This document shows, in pieces, positions 58,701 to 64,000 of a DNA stretch of 64,000 bases. Within the stretch, counting starts at the first letter, position 1. The number at the start of each line of letters is the position of its first letter. A program made the position numbers and the translations under genes. The notes beneath the pieces are model-generated. The model searched no databases, was not told the DNA's origin, and saw nothing but the letters and a program-made list of their open reading frames with translations. The stretch is taken from the IMG/VR virus record IMGVR_UViG_3300025435_000010, positions 62,001-126,000 of that record. One strand, 5' to 3'. This DNA comes from a virus.

Positions 58701-59434
58701 TTCTTGGTGTTATTCTCGGTGGTCTTAACGCTCAACCCTATGAACTTGGTAAGACTATTTACGAGAAGATTGCAAACTTTGTAGATAATAATGCTGATAT
58801 CGATAAAGTCAATGTTAATCAGCTATTATCATTCTGCCAGGAATTAACTGTTGACTATCAACAGCATGTCTACATATTACCACCTCAAATTCAGCGTTTA
58901 GTAGATCTATTATCAATTAAACAGAGCGTTCTTTGGGGCCAACCTAACCAATACGCGCTAAATTTTAACTCACGTGGTACAACGATATCAAATAGTACAT
59001 ATGGAGCTAATTTGAGTTCACAAATTGACCCGCTTACAGGTATATTTACAAACGGCGTACCTATTGTAGCGCAGGAGGTATTCTCCGGTAATTTTAAGCT
59101 TGTAAATACTAACATTATTAGTAATAGTGCTAATACTATTTCACTTTCTGCTTATACACCTAATTGGGGATGGGGACTAGTTATTAGTGATGATATAACA
59201 GGTACAAACATTACAAATTATTATAAATTTTTTAATTATAACCCTACACCAAATAATACCTATTATAACAATATTATTGATTGGACTAATCCGCTTACAA
59301 CACTATCACCAACTAATAGCTCCTATCAAGCATGGAGCTCAGATAATGGTATTGTACAAAACATACTCAGCTACGAGTTAACAAAGGGTCTAAGGCTCTT
59401 TACCTCTGCTGTCAACATTACCTATAATAGCTAA
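55775..59434 (+). CDS. Large baseplate protein with PKD domain and beta-propeller (1219 aa)
   Basis: Residues about 35-108 form a PKD-type Ig-like domain (LHWDFGDGTSSND, WPGEYTVTLTIFD). Between about 510 and 850 there are six strands of the NHL/streptogramin-lyase type, each with a W in xxxW(V/I/F) followed by a KI/KY/KF strand: QTWFADS, DLWVSLL, NIWVAYN, YIWVTCN, NAWVVQG, NIWIINN. This indicates a six-bladed propeller. The C-terminal 350 residues (NKPVFFEQFLGVILGGLNAQ, YELGKTIYEKIANFV) resemble a wedge-anchoring part. The position after gp6 is that of T4 gp7. I infer a peripheral wedge protein with added surface- or glycan-binding domains. Confidence 0.6.
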   Translation: MPNSLNYTYIYFNVVDYTGNSSLSSFTLSNTPLTFRPDFTTSSILSGSNSISNKSLHWDFGDGTSSNDLIPTHNYVWPGEYTVTLTIFDKYGNAYDSNYQPTIQIFDYISTQIDFQDYKSLVYDIPSGQIIDPLILNTYFSWQDYQALSGTALSASGYTINLYASGAKGDYNYVANALLDKWEHLRSLSRFYVLSTVNGYTDYTIVDSVQPQLTPVYAAIQNNKLQLCSSSISGSVLVGVTGSSQFWYTDDRPANYLTDSKPIILFATLDSSKFHDKFTQENNAFNYINYPPYGFQNLEPAVFPNIKTRYNPADHISITTTGIDGEGTLPINSFNLPSISWQQTEIPYVIKFKDSLNFTTKNYPALSSSIAQGSGIYGNPQPYYDVQTGVVYISGGVYLPLSGVTFYEDFPAQAPQSLGAFYKGYFVSSQSSTNCVLTASVTIIDPAYYRKDSLISWIAIPQYNSALRLLRQEAIDGYTLSDTITFTNGLSSEFNINNQNVYAITVVPSGNSPDNDYQTWFADSVNDQLVKYDVNGNQVPLYYTASLTGANNAYYSLALSSMPTLVNNTIVYQSYQSTPTNGVSAFATPNDMALDGNSDLWVSLLDSGLVIKITNGTLNGVLTGSYVTTYAVPSGYSYPLSASYFYENKTDYNTTSGFAGEGLILPSSVDTDLYNNIWVAYNHPDYNKLIKYQGVGNFSNIATQLTSISFPYGVTPEMIRIDRNQYIWVTCNNHNSNGIGFGTYNDLLYKFDTNGNLVQGYPLSGFQQIGDIVIDGSQNAWVVQGADILTRVDGVLATTNNVAAGLRDPDGTSTNNKTEYICSIGGVTCDTDNNIWIINNFDKNLYTINTSLANATPRVNSFSPKYTLPLTYPLPGLSPISAYTIPATPVPNTYSDGLQEFQAIGDWNGYNWLNKYAAPISTIRTITGSSSLFNIYPGTGEYNLAKVNDNWNAAGYYESLRYQESLINKPVFFEQFLGVILGGLNAQPYELGKTIYEKIANFVDNNADIDKVNVNQLLSFCQELTVDYQQHVYILPPQIQRLVDLLSIKQSVLWGQPNQYALNFNSRGTTISNSTYGANLSSQIDPLTGIFTNGVPIVAQEVFSGNFKLVNTNIISNSANTISLSAYTPNWGWGLVISDDITGTNITNYYKFFNYNPTPNNTYYNNIIDWTNPLTTLSPTNSSYQAWSSDNGIVQNILSYELTKGLRLFTSAVNITYNS

Positions 59435-59437
59435 ATA
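59432..59437 (+). promoter_or_regulatory. Late box (TAAATA) for 59443 gene
   Basis: CTAAATATTTCC then ATG 59443, 5-nt gap. The TAA of the box is the stop of the preceding gene. Confidence 0.6.
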
Positions 59438-59442
59438 TTTCC

Positions 59443-62400
59443 ATGGCTGATGTATTGCAATTTATAGATGAAAGGTTGAGCAATTCGATAACAGCGCTTG
59501 TCCCGCCTGCAAATCCTATCGATCGTATTCAGCCCTTAACCTTTACCGATTGGCTCAAATATAATACACGTCTTTTTACAACAACTAATGAATTTTTAAA
59601 TAGGTATCAATCCTATCTTAATAATTGGTATACAGCAAACAAAACATCTATTGAACATCAAACAACAGGTGTTCAGAGTTACTATACAGATTTAATTAAT
59701 GAAATTGTAATTAATTATACGTCTAGTGACGAGCAGCGCTATTTACAAAATCTCGATCTTTCAAACTCTCGTGATTTAGCAATCGCTGTTCCCTTCTTCG
59801 CACAAAAAATAAAAGAGATCTGCCTCTATTATAGTAACTTGCGTGATGAAGTACAGACATCAACAATACAATTTAACCTCAAGGGCTCTAACATTGGTAA
59901 TGAAAATCTAATATATGTCTCACTAATTAAGGCGTTACAAACTCCTGAAATTTTAAATCAATTATCAACTCTTGGCTTATCTATATCATCAATTAGTAAT
60001 AACATAGCTATCGATATTGAGGAATTATACGATACATATCCTGATTATTATGATATAAATCCTGTTTTACCTGCCTCTGCATATAACGTAACAACAGGAC
60101 TAAGAAATGACTATTTTTCAGCAAATACTGTAAATCTTGATCCTTATCTTGACCTTAATATTAATATAAGCATTTTAAATGCTATCTTAGCTTATCCCTT
60201 TTATGCTATCGAGCTCGGCAGTGATCTTACAATCGATCCTCTAGTTAATTCATCGCAGTTAAATCTATTAAAAGATAGTGACTTCATATCCACAGTAAAC
60301 GACGGTAATATTGATAATCTCAATGTACAAACTCAAGCCCTAGAGCTATCCAAATACATGGGTGTTGATTATTATTATATTGTAACATCGACAACAAACA
60401 CATATACCTCAGGATCTTTGTTTACAGCAAATAGTGAATTTGCTAATACCCTCAACAAGCGCTACCCAACGATAGCAGCTATTCCCAGTCAAGAATTTTT
60501 AAAAACCGCAAAAGAGCTTGGTCTGTTTTTTAAACCGGATAAGATCGGTCTTTCTAATTTTACTAATTTTAAATTTACAGCTTCCGTAGATTTAACTCAG
60601 TTACAGCCAAATTCTGTTTATTATTTTCCTGATCCTTCCAAATACGGTAATATTTCCGGTAATTCAAAAACACAATTTCAATCACCGTTAAACTTTTTCG
60701 AAGAAAACTACTTTAATAAAATTGATTATAGTAATCAATATCGATTTGGCGATGTAGCTACGGATCCTGCCTATCAAACACTTCGTGCGTATCAATCAAG
60801 AGAGCAAACACTTAATTACTCCAATGACGGACTATCACGATACGTTGATTCACAAGATTTCTTCACTGGAGACATGGATACAATATGGAGTAATGTTGAT
60901 GCATATCCCCTTGCCTCAGTTAGTCAATTTCCAATCGATAGCCGATTACAGGATCTATTGACATTAAATCAAAATTTATTTCAATATAAGAGTGATGTGT
61001 ATGGAAATGAGTACGGTTTGTATAAAACAACTACAAACAAGCAATTCAGTACTGCACTAAGTCCGGTTAGTGTATTAGACTTAATTATTGATGGTTTTGT
61101 ATTTAATACGTCAGCAGTAGATGTTAATTTCGTTGATGCAACGCAGACCTTTAACGGTGTCAATTTTAATAGCTGGTTAACCTATAGTTCAACACCAAGC
61201 TATTCGGCGTTTAATCTTAAGACTCAATATTCAGGCGTTGTATTAAAAACAAGCTATACAGAATCTCGCGCTAATAACACCTTTAATTTTACCAAACAAT
61301 CCATAAATCCAAAATTTGTAGTTAATAATTTACCAGGACGCAATAGAAATTATATTATTGATGACGGTACAGGGTTCTCCACATCAGATGATTCAGGTAA
61401 TGTAATGGTACTTGAATCATATGATTTTAAAACAAATGATGCATTTACAACTACAAGTGCCGTAAATGTTGCATATGTATGTGAGTTCCATGATGCTGTA
61501 ACATTTACTAGACCATATACTGCTAATAATGCTGCTTTACCTGATTCGCCGAGTGATGCACCAAATTTCAATATTAATAACCCTACACTCTATTATAATG
61601 AATTAGTAGATGGTTCGATTATTAACGTCAATACAGGGACAGGCTATATTGATAGCTTTACATTCAACGACCCGACATCATATATTACAAAACAATATGA
61701 TTGTGGTGTTTTCTTTGATACAACAATAAATGCAGAACCTTGTAGTAGCGTATATTCGTATTCATATGTTGAACTCAATAATTTTGTTAATACCCGCTTA
61801 ATTGATAGAAATACAGCACTAGATTTCTCTTTATCAGGAATCGATACCAACAGAAATTCTCTATATTATACACGACATCTTCAATATGGTGATTTATATT
61901 TTAGAAACGCAAATAGCACAATAATAGGTCCAATTTCGTCTACATTGAGTGCAACGTTCTTAAATTACCCACTAGCTGTACGCAATCAAATTTATAACAA
62001 TACAATTAATTTTGATTTATACTTTGATACCTTACAGATTGAGACTAAAGATTACCTCATTTTTGATAAAATTGAATACGATTACGATACAAATCAGGTA
62101 GTGGGCTCGGTTAAGGGATATGATGTTATTCCTCGTGGTAGTGGCACTGACTTTGAAAAATTTTCTACTGTATGGTTCGACGAATCGACAAATGTATTAA
62201 TGGTGTGTGTAACAACACTCTTTAATCAGTTAAGTGATACTAATTATAAAATTGTATATCCAACAATATACACTATTAATCTTAATAATAGACAATCAAA
62301 TATAGTATACCCTGTTGAAAGCCCTAGTACCCTAACATTTAATTCTCTCAGTGCTTTCTCATTATACGGTCAAGGTATTGAACTTAACATCGTTAAAGTT

Positions 62401-62703
62401 GAAAAGCCAATCTTAAATTACAGTAAGGATACAGGATACTTTACCCTTACTTACCTCGGTAAAGATGCAGCTAACTGTTTCTATATCTTTACAACTCGCT
62501 ACCAGTTTATCAATAATCAAATTGTTAATATGAACTCAACAGTACATATTCCTTCTACCAACACATATCATATTAACTTCGCAAATACCCTACCTAATGG
62601 TGCACGTGTCGGTACACCGTATCTTGATACATATACAATTATTGGATCCGCCGCCGGTTACGTGAATACAACCGATAATACCTTTACCTGGGGACCGCAA
62701 TAA
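59443..62703 (+). CDS. Large baseplate/tail structural protein of unknown family (1086 aa)
   Basis: The N-terminal 150 residues are helical (MADVLQFIDERLSNSITALVPP, TFTDWLKYNTRLFTTTNEFLNRY, RDLAIAVPFFAQKIKEICLYYSNLRDE); the rest is rich in beta, Asn, Thr and Tyr. The end (YLDTYTIIGSAAGYVNTTDNTFTWGPQ) is also beta-rich. Size and position after gp6 fit a T4 gp7/gp10-like wedge component, but I see no specific motif. No enzymatic domain is visible. It ends 2 nt from the convergent ferritin-like gene. Confidence 0.6.
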   Translation: MADVLQFIDERLSNSITALVPPANPIDRIQPLTFTDWLKYNTRLFTTTNEFLNRYQSYLNNWYTANKTSIEHQTTGVQSYYTDLINEIVINYTSSDEQRYLQNLDLSNSRDLAIAVPFFAQKIKEICLYYSNLRDEVQTSTIQFNLKGSNIGNENLIYVSLIKALQTPEILNQLSTLGLSISSISNNIAIDIEELYDTYPDYYDINPVLPASAYNVTTGLRNDYFSANTVNLDPYLDLNINISILNAILAYPFYAIELGSDLTIDPLVNSSQLNLLKDSDFISTVNDGNIDNLNVQTQALELSKYMGVDYYYIVTSTTNTYTSGSLFTANSEFANTLNKRYPTIAAIPSQEFLKTAKELGLFFKPDKIGLSNFTNFKFTASVDLTQLQPNSVYYFPDPSKYGNISGNSKTQFQSPLNFFEENYFNKIDYSNQYRFGDVATDPAYQTLRAYQSREQTLNYSNDGLSRYVDSQDFFTGDMDTIWSNVDAYPLASVSQFPIDSRLQDLLTLNQNLFQYKSDVYGNEYGLYKTTTNKQFSTALSPVSVLDLIIDGFVFNTSAVDVNFVDATQTFNGVNFNSWLTYSSTPSYSAFNLKTQYSGVVLKTSYTESRANNTFNFTKQSINPKFVVNNLPGRNRNYIIDDGTGFSTSDDSGNVMVLESYDFKTNDAFTTTSAVNVAYVCEFHDAVTFTRPYTANNAALPDSPSDAPNFNINNPTLYYNELVDGSIINVNTGTGYIDSFTFNDPTSYITKQYDCGVFFDTTINAEPCSSVYSYSYVELNNFVNTRLIDRNTALDFSLSGIDTNRNSLYYTRHLQYGDLYFRNANSTIIGPISSTLSATFLNYPLAVRNQIYNNTINFDLYFDTLQIETKDYLIFDKIEYDYDTNQVVGSVKGYDVIPRGSGTDFEKFSTVWFDESTNVLMVCVTTLFNQLSDTNYKIVYPTIYTINLNNRQSNIVYPVESPSTLTFNSLSAFSLYGQGIELNIVKVEKPILNYSKDTGYFTLTYLGKDAANCFYIFTTRYQFINNQIVNMNSTVHIPSTNTYHINFANTLPNGARVGTPYLDTYTIIGSAAGYVNTTDNTFTWGPQ

Positions 62704-62705
62704 TA

Positions 62706-63065
62706 TTACTCTAGAGTAAGAAGATACTTCAGACGATTGAGCTCACCGAGCATACTATCGCGTATATTAAGAAGATCGGTATCTTTAACAGAATCGACCT
62801 CATCTGTAATATCAATAAGATAACCGATAAAACTATCAACAACTTCAAGATAATTATCACTGAGATTATCGAGTTGTATGTTATAGCTAGTCGCAGCTTT
62901 TGAGCGACCATACTTACCCATAAAAACCTCTACAAATTCATCAATTTGCTCGTCGAGATGCTCATACGCCTTGCCGAAAGCCTTGTGTTGCGCGTAACTA
63001 GAAGTTTGCCAATGAAAAATTCTTAATTGATTTTGAATTTGAAGAAATGGTGATAAAAGCTTCAT
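62706..63065 (-). CDS. Ferritin/Dps-like small helical protein (DUF5856-like, 119 aa)
   Basis: The pattern LQIQNQLRIFHWQTSSYAQHKAFGKAYEHLDEQIDEFVEVFMG resembles the first helices of Dps/ferritin-like proteins, with His and Glu/Asp at metal-ligand-like places (HWQT, EHLDEQIDEF). I recall the phage family as DUF5856. Two further helices complete a four-helix bundle. Whether it binds iron or only shares the fold cannot be told. A late box lies 6 nt upstream; a virion or DNA-protection role is possible. Confidence 0.65.
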   Translation of the reverse strand: MKLLSPFLQIQNQLRIFHWQTSSYAQHKAFGKAYEHLDEQIDEFVEVFMGKYGRSKAATSYNIQLDNLSDNYLEVVDSFIGYLIDITDEVDSVKDTDLLNIRDSMLGELNRLKYLLTLE

Positions 63066-63071
63066 TTATGA

Positions 63072-63077
63072 TATTTA
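63072..63077 (-). promoter_or_regulatory. Late box (TAAATA) for 63065 gene
   Basis: Minus-strand AATAAATA, 6 nt from the ATG at 63065. Confidence 0.6.
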
Positions 63078-63080
63078 TTG

Positions 63081-63551
63081 TTAAACTCCAAAAGCAGTAC
63101 AGAGTAATGATGTGGTATCTTGACTAGCTGCTGTACTGACTGTATTATATGATTCATAATCACCATAAGGATCTAAGGCATTTGTGGTAATAGTGATAGA
63201 AGCAGATGTTTGCTTTTGCGATAAATGCGGCATGGTCATATCAATTTTACCTAAAATAAGCGCTAAAAGTTGGTGTAGTACAATATCAGAATTTGCTTCA
63301 TTAACAAACTCAATAATATCACTCTCAGTAAATTTACCTTTTAGAACTTCAAAGGGATTTGCATAATGACCAAAGACGAAATGAGGTAAATACTTGTTAG
63401 CTAAAGTAGCACAATCTTTAATAACATGAAAGGCAGCTGGTGTTTGTATGGTAATACCAGTCTCTGGTCGTTCGGCAGCTTTTTTAGAAGGACCATAAAG
63501 CTTAGCTTCTTTAATTTGACTATTCTGTAGTATTTGATCTATAAATTTCAT
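63081..63551 (-). CDS. Putative packaged protein (156 aa)
   Basis: The start MKFIDQILQNSQIKEAKLYG is a targeting-like segment with an IKE-A site. The middle is helical (FHVIKDCATLANKYLPHFV, FTESDIIEFVNEANSDIVLHQLLALIL). The C-terminal 45 residues are Ser/Thr-rich. No function is recognised. Its ATG overlaps the stop of the upstream nuclease-like gene (ATGA). Confidence 0.65.
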   Translation of the reverse strand: MKFIDQILQNSQIKEAKLYGPSKKAAERPETGITIQTPAAFHVIKDCATLANKYLPHFVFGHYANPFEVLKGKFTESDIIEFVNEANSDIVLHQLLALILGKIDMTMPHLSQKQTSASITITTNALDPYGDYESYNTVSTAASQDTTSLLCTAFGV

Positions 63552-64000
63552 TTGTTCTTAGTGTGATTGAGCATAGATATGATTTCATGCTTCATATAAT
63601 TTATCGGGTAATGAGTAAATTTACACGCTTCCCGATCAAAGTAAATAACACCTAATTGATTAACCCGACGCCCGGTAATACCCTGATACATAAAAGCATA
63701 GAGTGAGAGTTGAAGTGCGTAATTTGAATATTCACAAGCAGGTAGATGCTCAACCGGGGAAAGCAAATAATCGCTATACTGACTATACATATTAAACTTC
63801 TTATTTGTCTTAAAATCGAAAATACTAAACCCGCCTTTATCTTCTACACGGATAATATCAGCAGTTCCGGCAATCTTATACTCATGGTTGTATACTTGCT
63901 GTTCAGAGAGAATATTATCACGCTTAGCATCAATAAGATCAAGATCAATATAAGCCTGAATAATATCAACGTACTTTATATCATAGGTACCCATTTTATT
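63548..64000 (-). CDS. PD-(D/E)XK nuclease-like protein, probably cut by the right edge
   Basis: The core EYKIAGTADIIRVEDKGGFSIFDFKTNKKF, followed by SNYALQLSLYAFMYQ, is the signature of RecB/Cas4-like nucleases: the Asp in GTADI, D-x-K in FDFKTNK and the downstream Gln/Tyr motif. An ATG exists at 63994 (148 aa), but the frame stays open to the window end. The family normally has an additional N-terminal part, so the true start probably lies beyond 64000. It is coupled to the 63081-63551 gene. Confidence 0.7.
   Translation of the reverse strand, partial: NKMGTYDIKYVDIIQAYIDLDLIDAKRDNILSEQQVYNHEYKIAGTADIIRVEDKGGFSIFDFKTNKKFNMYSQYSDYLLSPVEHLPACEYSNYALQLSLYAFMYQGITGRRVNQLGVIYFDREACKFTHYPINYMKHEIISMLNHTKNK

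Noticed and set aside
1-64000. tRNA genes, CRISPR arrays, insertion sequences, attachment sites
   Set aside because: Intergenic gaps are too short for most of these, and I saw no cloverleaf-like sequence, regular spacer array, transposase or terminal inverted repeats. A tRNA scan would be decisive.

Overview
The window is a gene-dense, AT-rich stretch of a large tailed phage of the T4 superfamily (contractile tail). It carries T4-type replication and recombination genes (gp43, gp41, gp59-like, gp61, gp32, gp44, gp45, UvsX, UvsY, UvsW, gp46/47), the late sigma factor gp55, terminase gp17, and a long tail/baseplate block (gp18, gp19, gp25, gp6, gp53, gp26/gp51-like, gp27-like, tape measure). 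Portal and major capsid genes are not present. AT-richness and Asn/Ile/Lys-rich proteins resemble marine T4-like phages (cyanophage/pelagiphage type), but the host cannot be determined from this sequence. I saw no tRNA, CRISPR array or insertion sequence, and no gene-free stretch longer than about 140 bases.

Layout. 1-8.3 kb: mostly minus-strand small late genes whose proteins start with a T4-like capsid-targeting peptide (T4 internal proteins begin MKTYQEFIxE), interrupted by plus-strand folE and a zinc-ribbon protein. 8.3-31 kb: mostly plus-strand early/middle genes: uvsY-uvsW-gp55-gp47-gp46, a glycosyltransferase, gp43, a monocistronic small gene, uvsX-queC, a class II glutamine amidotransferase plus a second glycosyltransferase, gp41, gp59-like, gp32, gp45 and gp61. 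31-33 kb: minus-strand neck-like gp14 and targeting-peptide genes. 33-51 kb: plus-strand terminase, sheath, tubes, tape measure and baseplate hub. 51-53 kb: dut-gp44. 53-63 kb: baseplate wedge genes. The right end has minus-strand genes including a ferritin-like protein and a PD-(D/E)XK nuclease cut by the edge.

Two features stand out. (1) Promoters sit directly on start codons. Early-type promoters (TTGATT-N16/17-TATWAT) are mostly 6-9 nt from the start codon and late-type TAAATA boxes (T4 gp55 type) mostly 5-7 nt. The commonest spacing in each class (6 and 5) puts transcription initiation on the first base of the start codon, predicting largely leaderless mRNAs. (2) About 17 proteins, nearly all minus-strand, begin with a short amphipathic segment ending in (L/I)xE-like cleavage sites, suggesting head-packaged proteins. 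They include a pol-beta-type nucleotidyltransferase, an ATP-dependent ligase-like protein and a HIGH-type nucleotidyltransferase in one tight operon, and a retropepsin-like protease in another. A possible 7-deazaguanine DNA modification route (FolE, QueC, separate class II amidotransferase) is also present. Convergent genes commonly end in a 4-nt overlap that shares both stop codons, so there is almost no room for terminators.
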